Positions 12,989-26,881 of a stretch of DNA of 64,000 bases are shown here, one piece after another (the stretch's first letter is position 1; each line of letters opens with the position of its first letter). The notes under the pieces were generated by a model. That model was not told where the DNA came from. It made no database searches and saw nothing but the letters and a program-made list of their open reading frames with translations. Position numbers and translations under genes: made by a program. Source of the DNA: Serilophus lunatus (taxonomy: Eukaryota > Chordata > Aves > Passeriformes > Eurylaimidae); contig VXBA01006143.1 of assembly GCA_013399895.1 (NCBI GenBank), positions 166,590 through 230,589 on the forward strand, read 5' to 3'.

Positions 12989-13129
12989 GTTTATATCAGG
13001 ATAAAGGATGATGAATGGAATGTTTATCGAAGATATGCAGAGTTCAGGAGCTTGCATCATAAATTACAGAATAAATACCAGCAAGTGAGGACTTTCAACT
13101 TTCCACCAAAAAAGGCCATTGGAAACAAG
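12989..13129 (+). CDS. SNX29: SNX29 coding exon, first half of PX domain visible here
   Basis: Internal coding exon of 141 nt (47 codons, phase 0 at both ends). It is preceded by a pyrimidine-rich acceptor ending ttttgcag (12981-12988) and followed by a donor beginning gtacttg at 13130. The translation runs from VYIRIKDDEWNVYRRYAEFR to FNFPPKKAIGNK. It contains the two hallmarks of a PX domain: the RRY-x-EF motif (exon residues 14-19), whose arginine contacts the 3-phosphate of PI3P in this family, and the proline-rich PPKK turn (residues 39-42). From memory of the family, this combination matches SNX29 closely. SNX29 is a RUN- and PX-domain sorting nexin expected to act at phosphoinositide-bearing endosomal membranes; its cellular role is poorly defined. 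The preceding exon, carrying the start of the PX domain, is not in the window. If the intron after this exon were retained, the frame would run 11 codons and stop at 13163-13165. Confidence 0.95.
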
Positions 13130-14550
13130 GTACTTGAAAGAACTCACAGTATCAGCCAGATTTGAGGAAAAAACCCTCTCTTATCCATACACAAAAAGAG
13201 AGGTGACTCATAAATGTTTTTGTACCTGCTAGACAGTACCTGCTATTTTTATACAGACTTTCCCCTTACCAGGTGCAGATTCACTGATGTAGGTAATGCT
13301 TTGATTTTTCCACTTACTGAAAATAAAACTGCTTCTATTAAATGAAATATTCATGACATACACAATAGACAAATGCACAAAACCTCAAAAACTCTACTGG
13401 ACAGCTCTATATGTGAAATGAAGTCTCTGCTCCATTTTTTTTTTTTTCAAAAAATGCTGGCAATTAACAGTGATGAGTAATTCATTAAATGTTTCTATCA
13501 TTTCAAAAAGTATCAGTCTAAATTCCTTGAATTTCCTGTGCTCTTCATCAACTGAAAAAACAAGTTTTTTAAACTAGCTTTTTACAGATGTTTGGGTGAT
13601 TAATTGATGTAATCTGTCTTTGTGTCTCAGCTCTGCCATTTTAAATGGGAGTATTTTCCTGTCATATAGGGATTTTACAAGAAAACAGTAAATATTGTAG
13701 TATGTGTGTAGTAAGTTTGTAGTTAAATCATGTATTTAAATCCTTAATCATCAAAACTTTAAAACATTCAAGAGCTGCTAATGTAGTTGCTCATTGTCTG
13801 CTGACCTAAGGAAAGAAAATACTTGAGAGCTTTTCTGGGATTTTTTCATCTGTTAGAAGTTCATGCATTTTTCCTTTAATTTTTAGTGGATGGTTTTGTA
13901 ATAGAAACAATGTATTTTCTTCTTTGTTACATAACTAATTCTCCTTTTTGAAGTGATGGAGTATCAGCCACTCCAGTAAATTACAAAAGCTGCCTTTTAA
14001 GCTTTTTTTGTTAGTCTTTCATCCTTAATTACTTTAAATACTAATTGAGTTACAAATTGAGTTGCACAATTGACGCATACGAAATTATCAGTTGAGCAAC
14101 TCATTAAAAAATTTGCATTGCTTATTCTTTAGTGCTTTAGCTTTGAGCCAAGGTTCTACCTTGATCCTGCATAAACCCACAATCATTTTCTGTCATATCA
14201 GATCTCTGGAAAAGCATCTTTTCTTTAAAGTAAGAAATGGATGCCTCTCCTGAATGATGAGCCATGAGACAGTTGTATAATTGGGATGGATTAGGGATTA
14301 TGTTTCTGGCTACTTGGAAGTTGCAGAGTGATTCTTTCACATCAGCTTTGTGAGAGCTTTTAGCTCAGTTTGTCACACAAGAGCTTATTTGTACAGCACA
14401 ACGTGCAGGCATATTTTTGTCCTCTTAGTGGAGCTATTTTCTGTATGTATCATAGAATTTATTGCCTTTAAGAATATTGTAACATTTTCTGCAGTAGCTC
14501 CTTGGAAAATAATTGTGTTATGTGACCGACTGAGGTGGATTAATGGCCTT

Positions 14551-14578
14551 CCATTCCATGATGTCCATTCCATGACAG
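14551..14578 (+). repeat. 14-bp tandem duplication
   Basis: Unit ccattccatgatgt (14551-14564) is followed directly by ccattccatgacag (14565-14578). Eleven of 14 positions are identical; a short intronic tandem repeat. Confidence 0.8.
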
Positions 14579-17500
14579 AGCAGGTCTAAAAGGAAGATTT
14601 AAAAATTCAGTGTACAATTAATTAATTCATATGGGAACGTCCATCGTGGAAATCTGCAGAACTTTTCAGTTTAGGATGAGTGATGTGCAGAGGATGTTAC
14701 ACATGCAAATATTTGGTGATAAACATTAGGAGAGATATTACCAATACTGCTTTTTTCAGTACTTTCAGTACTTCTTTTTTAACTTTAGTGGCTACCAAAG
14801 CACTTGTAGATATGCAGTTATGTTTCAATACATATTTTTTCCTTGTGATATTAGTAATACTGGTTTTAACAGAATTGGAGCTCCCTTCCCATTTCTAGAT
14901 TAATCAATGCAATCTTAAATCAGTGGCTAAAAAGCAGCTTCAGTAGCTGCTCAGTAACCCTAATTCTGTCAAAAGTATTTCTTGCATCAACCTATGGTTT
15001 TCATATCCTTTACAAATCACCTCAGAGTTAGTAGATGCCTAAATAGCATATTGGTAAAAAATAGTCCTCCATGTGTAAATAGATAAAAATTACTATTTTG
15101 CAGCTTTTGGAAAATGGTGTTGGTGCTTTGGTATCCTTCAGGTCTGCACCTGAATGATGTTATTTGTTGCATCTCTTCAGTACATGGTTTGGTACCATGA
15201 GGGTGAGGAAGGTGATGTGATTATTCTAAATGTCCATGGCATTGAAAGGTCTTGCAGTAATTGGTACCAGCCCTAAATCTGGTGTTCAGTTCATGTCTCA
15301 GGTTTAGGGAACCTCCAAGACCACAAGAGGACACCATATTCTACAGAATGACCTAAAAACCTTCCTGCAGAGTGACAAAATACTGTCCAGTGTTTTGCTG
15401 TGCAAAATATTGGAGCTCTGAGGAGAGAACTTGACTAGAAGACGTAATGTAGAAAAATAGCTGAAAAAGTATTAATTTTCTTGCATAATTTTCCTGCTTT
15501 CTGCAGTAGGAATCAAGGCAGGTCAGGTTCATATGAAAAGTTACAAAGTTTGACATTGGGGAAATACAAAAATAAAGCAGAATTTTAGCTGAATGGGGAT
15601 TTTAAAAAGTCAGAAAATCAAGTATTATTATTACATATGTAATTATCAACTAACAATGGAACTTGAAAATATTTAACAACTATAAACCAATATGTTGAGA
15701 CTATAATAATGCTAATCATTATGTTTTTAATGTGTTTTTGCCTTTCATTTGTTTGCCTTCATTTGGGACAACGTATCTTAAGAGTTCTTGTTCATGTTAT
15801 TTCAACAAATTATGTATGTAGGATTAGAAACTAGCTTTAATGCTTCAGGAGACATAAATCTAATATACAAAAAACCAATTAGTTGTAAATTAAACAAGAA
15901 GACGAAGGAATACTGCTTTGGACAAGTCACCTTCTTACAATTACAAAGAAGAGTGTGTATTTGCCTTTCAGGTTGGTAACCTCATTTTCAGTGTATTAGT
16001 TTAATGTTTGAATTTAGTAAGTTAGAACCAGTGTAAAGCAGTGAAGAAAATTATTTGATTTATAAATGTTGCTCCGAACCAATTTAGAACAGATACTTAC
16101 TGAGGGAAAACATAACGATAATGCTTGTAAGAGTCCATATATTAATTTTCATATATATGAGTCTCTGTGCTCTTTATCTTCTATTAAAGATACTTCAGTG
16201 CTCATAGCAAATAGTTGTCAAAATCTGTATAAGTAATCCTGGAAGAGTAAGTATTCTTACTTCAGTTTATTAATGCTTTGTTTGAATAAAACTGAGAAGT
16301 ATATTTGTTAACTTGTGTTGCTTGTGTAAGAGAAATGTTCTTTGCTTCCACTGCAGACATGAACTCAGTGATGTCTCAGTGAGTAGAAATTGAGGCAGGT
16401 AGCTTTCCACTGAGTGCTGACTTGACTGCCTGATATCCTTTGCTTTCCTTTAAAACATTGGATACCCCATGTGAAAAGAATGCACAGCACTTTTCTGAGA
16501 TGAGAAGAGTGACTTTGTTGTGACTCCTCAGCTGCATCGGAAGAACAATACAGAAATCTGAAATAAGTCTTCTCTCTAGGAGAAAATGTTGAGAGCAACA
16601 TAATCCATCATTTTTTGCCCATGCAACTGAAGTCTGTGAGCTGTATCTCTAGCCAGAGCTTGTTTCGTGCCCAAATGTTAATTCAGTAAATGTCCCTCTC
16701 ACCTGTCAGTGACTAAGCTAAATTGTAGATTACTTTATGTACTTATTTTAAAATACAATAAATACAATATTATGTGCATATATTTAAAAACGTACCTGTT
16801 TGTATATAAATATACACACGTGTGTATGCATTTGCAAAATCAGACAGCATTTAGGATATATTTGAAGTTGATTTCTTGAATATATCTTGTAATTCTGCAA
16901 GTTCTATTCCCCAGCAGCTCTTTCTCTCATTTTTATCAGTGGAAATCCTGTGTTTTCAAGATGGATTCCATTTCTTTTGTCCCTGACAGCATAGCTGTGT
17001 TTTATCAATGCTTGGTCTGCTTCCCTGTTGCTGAAGGTAGTGAAGAGTTTAGGACAGCATAGAAGATAAAGATTTTATTACAAATAAAAGGAAACAATAT
17101 AACTTGCTCTTGTACTTACAATTTTTTTTTAAGTCAAAATTTGTTAGAATTTGAATGGTAATATTTTTGCTCTTAAGGGTTTCACATGTTGTCGCTGATG
17201 TGTAACCCCTGTTCTGTATTTCCTTACTGTAAAAAGTTGGTCTGCCATTTTCAGTGATCAGGACCTGTCTATTCAGACATGAATACCCTCTTAAAGGTGC
17301 TGTTTAGACCAGATGATGGAGGAACTAAAGTCCCTTTGGAAAGGGATAAAAGGAGAAGAAGCATGAGAGGAACAAGGTTTTTTAAGGAACACACACTCTC
17401 CTCCCACAAAAAACATGTATTTTAAAATAGGAAGTGTAACAATTCCCATTGAATTAGTACCTAGACAATAACAGAAGAAATATGAAATGCTTGAAAGAGG

Positions 17501-19473
17501 GAGATTGCAGAAAGGATCTTAGGGAAGGAAGTAATTTCATTTTAGATTTGGGTGTGTTTGTGTCCTGATTCAGCAAAGCACTTCCAGACACCCTAAATTT
17601 TGTGTTTGACTTGGATTGAAATCAGAAGTACAGATACATGTGCTTTTGTACTTTATGGGCTTTAGTAGCGCATGGAAACTATCTTTGATCAGATTAGTTT
17701 GTCAAAGTCATACAGTCACAGGGAGCTGAGAAGAAAGTAAAACTTCCAACTAATGCACTTGGGACAGTGGGCTAAATAATATTTCTTAGTATTAAGCTTT
17801 GATATCCGATGCTTTCAAGAAGAAATTGTAGAAAATAACAACTCTGATGTTTTAGAATTGGAATACATTTGCTAGAGGAGAAAAGCTTTGGAAATGTAAA
17901 TCCTACAATTATGTATTAAAAATTTGAAGTTAAAGATTGCTTTCATTAATGCTTTCTTAGGTCATTTTTTGGATGATGTACTATAGAAGCTTAAATTCTG
18001 TATTCTTGATTTTCAAAGTGAGTAGATTTTAATTTTCAACCCTCTTAGTGGACTTAACTGGAGTATTGAGTTATTTTCATACTCTCCTTTGCCTTGTGGG
18101 CTTTAGGAAAAACTGTAGCTAATATAAATTTGACAGATATGGTTGTGCTATAATGTGGGTAAAAGAAAGGAATCAATTTGTATTGTGCTTAAATCAGGAA
18201 AGGATCTGAAATTAGTCTTAATCTATATAGCTGTATGTGTTAATTCTATAACACTGTTTTACTGGCACTCTAAAGTCACAAAAGAAACTTCTTCCTTCTA
18301 AATTTGCCATGTTAGTTCATAGCTGGAAAGCTCAATTCTCCAAGAAGTATGAGCTTTAAATAACCATTGGGCTTAAATAATTTTCAAATAGGTAACTTGA
18401 TCAAAGTACCATACAAATAGAAATAAAAATAATTTCCCACTTGGCATAATCATTAAATTTTCCAGTCACAGCACACCTTGCTCCTGACACCATCACTTGC
18501 ATGCTAAGAGGGAATACAGAGTTTCAGAGTTTGAATCCAGATCCTCTGGATTTTCTACTGCATGAAACTGCAGTTGATATTTTATATATGCAGCATTTAG
18601 AAAAGAGGATTTGGTTCTTCTTCATTTCCATTTTTATGTCATATCACTATCTAAGAGAAGAGAAATAAGTCATCAGGAAGTGGTTGGCTTTTATATGACA
18701 AATACTTTATAGCCAACGCTTCACATTCTATGGTATGAAATGTCTGGGTTACCTGGAACTCAGCAGGAGGGTTAAATCCAGCACAGTGCAGAGCACTGTA
18801 TTTCATTTTGAGTGGTTTAATTTAAAAAGTAAACAGTTCAGCAACTCGTGTTTCTCCATCTCTTTCAGAATGTCTCACTGAATTAATCTGTTCATTTGGT
18901 GCTCAATTGCATTTCATGGAAATAGTGGATTGAGTCTTTTTAATTTACAAAAATTTGCTGCTAATTACTGTTGAAGTTTAGGAAGAAGGAATACAGACTA
19001 GGGTCTACAAAACAAAACTTTGCCTGTCAAGAGATTTTTTTATTCTTGCTGTTTTATAATGTTGTAATTAAGAGAAGCAATTTATTCTAACAAATTATTG
19101 GATATAGAGCCCATAGAAACAGTTCAGATGGTGTTGCTTTACATCATGACATTATGGGGAAAAAAAAGCAAGTAATTTACATGCTGCTTGGACAACTGCT
19201 AGATAAAAATATGGCAGTTTTATAACAACTCATGCGTCATTTAGATATTCTAGTAGCCTCCTGGTATAAAATGAAAATATAAAAATAATTTTCTAAATTT
19301 ATTTCTTATTGTGATGGTGATGCTAAATTACCAAATTACTTGGATTAATAAACTTCCTTTCAGAGAGACCTTGGTAGAGACACCTGATTACAAAAATTAC
19401 CCTTCTTTTTTTGAATTTGATATTTTATCCACATTTTTCTCTTTCTCTACCTATCAATATGCTTGATTTTACA

Positions 19474-19488
19474 CCTCCCTCCCTCCCA
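19474..19488 (+). repeat. (CCCT)n microsatellite
   Basis: cctccctccctccc in intron; very short simple repeat. Confidence 0.75.
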
Positions 19489-22400
19489 AAATGTATTGTT
19501 TTATTTGTTTTATAAATATTGGCAAATTTTCATCTTCCTTGCTCTACAGCTCTTTTGCTAGTACTAAAGATATTCAGTGTTAATTTTTAAAATCAGATCG
19601 TGTGAAATGCTGGAGGCATTTCCTGCCTGAAAATCTGGTTTTCTTCACTGTACCATGTAAAATATCTTTGACTGAAGGCACAATAAATAATGGCCACTTA
19701 ATATCAATATTCCTCATTCATTCAATTTTTATTTTAGAAAACAGAATTGTTCTATTGGAGTGTACATAAGTAAAATTCCTATTAAAGAAGAATTTAGTTT
19801 TTATGTGAGAGTAAAATTTTATTATTTTTTTTTAAAGAGGAAGCATCACTATGAGATTACTCTCCCTATAAGTTTGTACACTGTAAGTACTGTATGTACC
19901 AGGCTTCTAAATGGATTTTAGTTTTGTTTTTTGTTCTTTAAAAGTTAGAGTCCATGGGTCTTCAGGGCATTTTTGAAACCTGATTAAAGAAAGAAATTAA
20001 GAAAGAAAACTACAGTGTTGGGGGGAAGCACTGAACTGAGACACATTTTAACTAATATTGTTGATAGTTATTACTGTAATATAGGCTAGTGAAAAAATGG
20101 GTCTTAATTTCATGAACTGTTGGGTTGTAGTTTGCAGAATCTCTTGAATAAAGGTATAGAGTAGGCTGATAATACTTCATCTAAGGAGAAAACTGAAATA
20201 GGATTTCCCTGTTCAGTAGCTGAGCAAAAGATAAGCCCTGAGGGTCTTGCTATGGGGCTGCAGTTTTTTATTGATGCTTTTTAATGAACAGTTAATTCCT
20301 GACCAGTTGACAAATTAACACATGGTTGGCATGTGTGTCTTCAAATAACAAAATATTTAGATGACACTGGATTTTGTTAGCATAACATTACCAACTGAGT
20401 AATTTTTCTAACAGTGGCATTAAGCACAACACTAAAAGGAGATCAGTTTTAGGTTTATTCTCAGACATTCTTTTTTGTGTTGGTATATTTATAAATTTTT
20501 AACACATTTTCTCCAAGAGGGTTTGTTTTGAGGAAGTTTGGTCTTTTGGATGGGTGATAAACTGCTCCCTTGAAAATGCTGGGTATCTTAAGAAACCTAC
20601 TTCTTCCCAGGATCCTGTAAATGCCTAAACCAAGTTAGAGAGGTAAAAGACATAGTTTGACTGAGATCTTTTACAGAGGGGAAGAATTTATCAGAATGGG
20701 ATTGTTTGTTGTGTGAGCAGCTCTATGCGGTACTGCAGGAGATGTCTCAAGTCTCAAAAGGTTAGAAATGCTGATTAAAATTGTTGCCATTTTCCCCATA
20801 AATCTGTGTGAGGCTGAGGGCATTGCAGGACTGTAGCTCACCCTTAACATGTCTGCTACTGGATGGGTTTGCAGCAATGCCTTTTTCAAATGACTTTATC
20901 TAAAAGCATTACTTGCTGTTCTGGTACCATTGAAAAGAATCCAGAGTTGGAGATAGAAATGCACCAGCTATTTTAGTAGAGAAACAGAGTAATAATTACA
21001 ATTATGCAGTAAATCTCTGTTTAAAGAAAAATAAATTTCTTTTCAAAACTGACAGTTCCTTGGTTTCTTCTTTGTGTCTCTTTCTCTTAAAGTCCTCTTT
21101 ATTCCACTGTAAAGCAAATGAACAAAAAATCTCACACTGGGATGGGGAAAATGGCAATTTCTTGTATTATATATACTTGTTATGTTGTATAATGCCAGCC
21201 TGATTCTGCCATAGAGAACCTGGCAATACAAGCAAGATGGAAATTTTAAGCTCATGTAGTTTCAATAATTTTGAAATTATCTTCCTTTAATATGGTAGTA
21301 TCTGGTAAATTTAGTATTGGAGACTGCCCCTTCCTAAAAGTTTTATGATGCAATAGTTACTGAAGGACAGGTGTATTCAAGTGATATTTTACTGTGACCT
21401 GTGCAAAGGTGTCAATTAGCCTGTAAAAAAAGAATACTTGCTATATAACTATTTTTTAATCACAAACCAGTGAGAATGACTCAGCAATTGAATATTTAAT
21501 TAGCTCTCATTTCAGCTTCTGATTTCCAGCTTCATTTTGAGGTTATTGATTTGGTGCCTCATAAATAGATAAAAACTGATGGGTAATTTTTCCAAGACTG
21601 GTTGACTAGGATGATGAAAAATATTAGGCTGCAGTAGAATAATCTATTTTTGTATTTGCAGATTCAACTTTGAATAGCACTATTGTCAGCTTTATGTAGG
21701 AGAGGATGCACTGTGTGGTACCAGAGGCTGATTGAAGTTCTAAACCCACATTTCTTTTTATTTTAATTGAGCTGGTTTGAGCCATAATCTGTTTTGTTGC
21801 TTGGTTTTCTTTTGTAGGTTAGTAATTACATAAGTAATGGTTAAACCATCATCATCAGCATGTTTTATGTTGATTGCAACAGCATCAAACCCAGAATCTA
21901 AAAGTGTTTTATCTGTCCCTAACTCATGGCAGGTAACCATGGCAATCATTGCATCCAACAGCTCCTGGAAAATATTTGAAACATCTTAAGTGAGCTGTCC
22001 CATTAATAATGAAGAATATCAGTGTTTTGCCATCTGTTACACACTAACAGTGTATATAAAAGACCAGCAGTTGTGTGAAACAATTTAAACTGCAAATTGA
22101 AATGAACTTGGCTTGCACTGAAAAGCCACAAAACAACATAACATGAAATATGGTACATCAAGACTCTGCTTCTTAATTTTATAATTTAGCATCATCTTCT
22201 AATGTCTGTTGAGAGTTTATAAGATTTCCATTATCTATTGCAATTTTTAGACATTTGTAATTTGATATTATCATTTTACTGTGGGCAGAATAAACCTGGC
22301 AAATTGTCAGTCAAAAAGAATTTTGTAAAGTATTTTGGACAACATGAATATGAGATTAAAAATATTTTCCCAGATATGGTTTGGTGCTTTTGTAATCTGA

Positions 22401-25126
22401 AGCAGTTTTAATTGTTAACTGAAGTTTTTTTGACTCTTAGTCAAGTGTATGCTCTTGAACTGTGGGCTAAGAAATAACTTCCACAATAGTTAATCCAGAA
22501 ACAGTAGTAGCTTTATTTTTCAGGAAATATACCTAAAAATGGAAAGTGAATACTGGTACATTAAGTCTCAGTGGACAGTTTGTGTATAGTGTAAATTTAC
22601 TCTGCTTAAATTGGTGGTAAATGTGGCCAAGATGCACTATTTTCCTACAGCCAAGTCCCTCTCTGTATTGTACCCTTCCTTTTCACAGTAAAGGGATTCT
22701 TAGTCGGTTAGGAAGGTCAGCTATTCCTTGCCAATAAAAAGAGACATTTATGAGGGAAAGAGAAGATCTTTTCAGATCCCAACTGGTCAAATGACTGTCT
22801 TGATTCAAGACAAGTTCTTAGGAGAGACCTGCTATTTATTCACCTTATCCATTCCATTTCTTTTGTACATCTTTTGTACCTGGTTTTCAGAATTTGCAAT
22901 AATACCGAGCTGTATTTTTGAGAGCAGGTCTTCTTTTTCAACCATGTAAGCTAGATCTCTCTTCAGTGAAATCTTAAAAGTGTGTGTTTAATTAAGTGGT
23001 TACTTTATCTTTCTGTGTATGTGTTTGTTTTTCTAAAAATGATTCTATATAATCTAGCCTTTAATAATGTGAAAATGCAAAGATTTTTGGAAAAATATGT
23101 TATGTATTTGTTATTTTTACATTACTTTGTCCTGAAAGTACATTCATATCAAGTGTACATGAATATGTATATTAAATCTTAGGGGAAGAGCTTTGCTATT
23201 TTCTGTATGAGTAGACTTGTATTGGCAGAAAAAACCTCATACAATCACCCAAGACATGAACTAAAAGTATGGGGGTGGTTTTCACTGAAACAAATCAAAG
23301 TGTTTTCCTTTACATTTTGCCTATAAATGAAAATAGGAATTTGTTTATGAGTTGGAATATAAAATACTAGCTACATTTCTGCTGTAGATAATTGGGGCCA
23401 ATGAAAAGAGGGTAACATTTACCTTGTTATTATTTGAGACTGAAAAAATTGGCCAGGCTTTGAGCCAGTTGTGTTTTTCTACGACCAATTGTTCTGTTTG
23501 CTGTATTGTGACAAAAACTCTTTATTACTGCAACAGCTTGGCAGTAACAACTGTGTGGTAAAATCATTCCTCTGAGTACCCAACCTGCTGTTGCAAAATG
23601 CACTTTTAATGATAAAGTGTAGACCTGGACCTGAATCATTCTGACCTTGGTTTACTTTACTTCTGGTGAGGACAACAGGCCTTAGTACATGGTACAGAAT
23701 TTCAAGGTACATTGCTTGGTGTTTGTTTTAGGGATCAAATTTATGTTAGGCTAAAAGAACATTTTTAACTGTTTTCAGGCTGAGTTTAACTTCTGAGGTG
23801 TTCTGCCTTTTGTTTGAATAAATAGCAGGAAAATAACTATGTTATAAGCAGTAATTTGATCCATTGTAAATAGCAGAGAATGCATTTCCTAAGCATGTTG
23901 TGGCAGTCTTAATTAGAAAACTCCTTTGTGCCATTATTAGCTGTAGTTAAGGAAATTCTTTTCAATAAAATCAGGGATAGAAAGTACCTACATTCAGCAT
24001 TTTGCTCCTGAGTCTATAAAAAGAGGTCCTGGCTGTGAAAGATGTTTTTATTTAGATGCATGTGCAGTACCGAAGTCACAATATAAAGGAATGAAGCTTC
24101 TGCTTAAGAGCAAATTTTAACATAGTAAAAATTATTTGACTGAAAATACTGTTGTTGGAGATTTGTAACCAAATAAACTTAAGAAGATAAAAAGTACTGA
24201 TGAACGTAGGACTTAAAAAAATTGATATTTTCTTGTGAGCTTGAAAACATAATTGACAGGATTGATGAAAGTAGAATCAGGGACTGCAGTGAAGGTGTGG
24301 CCATTCTTTGGAATGAGTCAAAGCTGAGGCTGAGTCTGCACTGGGACCTGGCTTGTAGAGCAAAGCAGTTCTGCTCTTTCTTCTGTTACAAAGTCATGGT
24401 CTGTATAATATAATGATATTATTTGTATATAGGATGTTATAATGTGTACAGGACCTGGAGAGGGGATTGATCCATAATTGAAATGGGCTCATATGCCAGA
24501 CATCACCACTGCTCAGGTGGTTCAACCTTGCAGAACCAAAGCTGTTCCACAGATTTTTTATTCTTGACATCTCCTTTCTTGTCTTCTGCCTCATGCAGCT
24601 GGTGGTGGTAAATTAGTGTGCTTACCAATGGGATGGTGTGATAATTTAAATCCTTTGAGAGAAAAGATGGGAATACAAGGCTGTTCTTTTAGCCTACTCC
24701 AAGAATCCAGTAGGAAGAAAAATCTTAGTGAAAAGAAGAAAAACAGCAACACAGATGTTAGTCCGTTAATTAATACTGAGCAGCACTTTTATTTATTATT
24801 ATAATTCCATTTTATGATAATATTATGTGTCACTGTGTATTAAAATTTTTGCTTTAACATTCCCAACAGCTTGTCCAGGCTTCTGTTCTACACAGTTGTC
24901 CAGATCTGTTGGTGCAGTGGGCACTGAGCAAGCTGCTGCTCACTTCTGTTCACAAGGACTGCTCAGCTGGACAGTGCAGGGCAGGTGTCCCTGCAGAGTG
25001 CACTGCATGAAATTCCAACAGGACAGTTTCAGGGTTTTACTAAAGCTTGAGATTCCAAGAGTTTTCAGACTTCATTCCTTCATTTTTCAGTAAATCAATT
25101 AACTGTAGGCTCAGGTCACGTGCTAC

Positions 25127-25153
25127 ATTGTTTGTGTGTGTAGTGTGTGTATG
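25127..25153 (+). repeat. (TG)n-like microsatellite
   Basis: Interrupted GT run (tttgtgtgtgtagtgtgtgt) in intron. Confidence 0.75.
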
Positions 25154-26741
25154 TTGCTGAAAAACAATGTGACTGATAAAAAAGATTGAGCAAACCACAT
25201 AATGAATAAGGGTTTTTAATTTTCAATCAGATCTTGATTATTAAACCTATTAATGTAAAACTGGAATGCTGAAACAGAACTAGACATCTGTGTAAGTTCA
25301 TAGATGAAAACAAAAATAAAATGAAACTATATATTTTGGAATTTTGTGAACTTAAACAACATAAGCACTGCCTAAGTTTTTGAAGTCTGTAAGTATGTAT
25401 GTCTTCAGCAATTTCTTATGTCTATTATGTACCTACTATTATGTCCAGTTCCTTATTCTTAAAAATACTCCTGTTCCTGGTAACTGCTAATGAGAGAGAA
25501 GAACAGAACAAAATGTCAGTGAAGGTTCTAGAAACTGTACAGCAGTCCTGAATTCCAAGGAGCATGCCTGCTTTGTTTGTGTCAGTCTGCTCTATCTGAG
25601 GAAGCAATAATCTTCAGATTTTCATCCTTTTGCATGGCAGCATGGTCTGAAACTTTTCCATACAATGAATTTATTCAGTGTTGTTAAATGTATTTATGGT
25701 GTTTTGTTGGTGGGTTGTTTTTTTTTCCCCCACAAGAAACAAGAATTTTTCTCAATGCCTTTTCTTACAGAGATAAATAATCCTGGTTGGATAGGCACAT
25801 CTTGTAGATAATAGTCACCTTTGAGAGCCGTAATTGTCTAATAATAGGTTTGGCTTCATGCCTAAAGAACATACTGTGACATTTAAACCAGGTGATCATG
25901 CCTGCATTCCTGGGCTGGAGCATAAACCATCCAGCTCCTGATGTCACTGCAAACCTGTTACAGTTATACATTAGTGGGAAATGTGTCACCTTTATATTAT
26001 AGTTCACTGTTGTGATCCCTCACAGGCAAAAAGTTTAAATTACGTGTAAGTTAGAGGACTGATAATTGGACTTTGTAACTCTTAAATCCCTTAGCAGAAT
26101 ATGGAGTTTATGGAATTGTTCTATTTATTTGAGCCGATACAGTATAAAATCCTGGGATTTGAAATGCTTCAGGAAAACATTCTAATGAGAGTTGTGATTT
26201 AAAAAAGAAATTTACTATATGAAAAACCCCATCACAAAATATTAATTTATTAACAATAATAAAAATGCTGGAGAAATATTCATCCGTTCTGGAGTTTGTG
26301 CACCCAACATCTGAAAAATATGAATTCTGAAGAAATTGTAGAAGCAAGTAGTAAGTTGGCATTTCCTCCTGCAAAGACTGAATTGATCCCAAAAAATGGC
26401 ATCAATTGTTCTGCCACTGCCTCTGTGCTGCTGTTCTGCACTGCCTTGCTGAGATTGCAGTGGTTTATGGTCCATAGAAGATACATTCTGCCAAGGAAAG
26501 GATTCAACATCCTGTCAGTGGATCCTTTTGTGAAAACGATTTTTATTAGGATTCATGATTTTCCTTTATCTCTAAGGACAGAGTCAAGGGTTTTTTGTTT
26601 CTTGCCAACATAATTATATACACATAATAAACAGAGATCATAAAAAAATCAATTTTTATGCCTCGTGGGGCTGTTTAGTTACATTATGGGATTGAAAAAC
26701 ATGTTCTTTGTGCCATTTATATTTTTCCTCTCTATTTTCAG

Positions 26742-26881
26742 GATGCAAAGTTTGTAGAAGAGCGACGCAAGCAGCTACAAAATTACCTAAGGAATGTAAT
26801 GAACAAAATTATTCAAACTGTGCCAGAATTCACAGCCAATCCCAAAAAAGAGACACTTATCCAGCTGATGCCTTTTTTTGT
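26742..26881 (+). CDS. SNX29: SNX29 coding exon, C-terminal half of PX domain
   Basis: Internal coding exon of 140 nt, entered in phase 0 and left two nucleotides into a codon. The acceptor is ctattttcag (ending 26741) and the donor is gtaagt starting at 26882. The 46 complete codons read from DAKFVEERRKQLQNYL through to LIQLMPFF, and the last two bases (GT) pair with the first base of the next exon to make Val. The segment forms the helical back half of the PX domain. Its EERRKQLQ stretch holds the second conserved basic site (R-x-x-L type), which contacts the phosphoinositide head group in PX domains. No stop, frameshift or missing key residue is visible. The previous exon ends GNK and this one begins DAK, giving the continuous GNKDAKFVEERR that I recall for SNX29. 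Identity rests on recall of the family, not on an alignment. Confidence 0.95.

Larger units (their letters stand above)
13130..26741 (+). other. SNX29: SNX29 intron between the two PX exons
   Basis: A 13,612-bp intron bounded by a gtacttg donor and a tattttcag acceptor, both fitting GT-AG rules. It is phase 0. Apart from short simple repeats, a small inverted repeat near 14058-14103, a 14-bp tandem duplication at 14551-14578 and a coding-like antisense frame at 21758-21958, I see no features in it. No CR1 fragment was evident. Confidence 0.85.

Noticed and set aside
26296..26613. 105-codon + strand frame just before the second PX exon, with three antisense frames over it
   Set aside because: It starts at a non-ATG codon in the provided translation, is not in frame with the exon, and shows no family resemblance. 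The overlapping antisense frames indicate a stop-poor stretch only.
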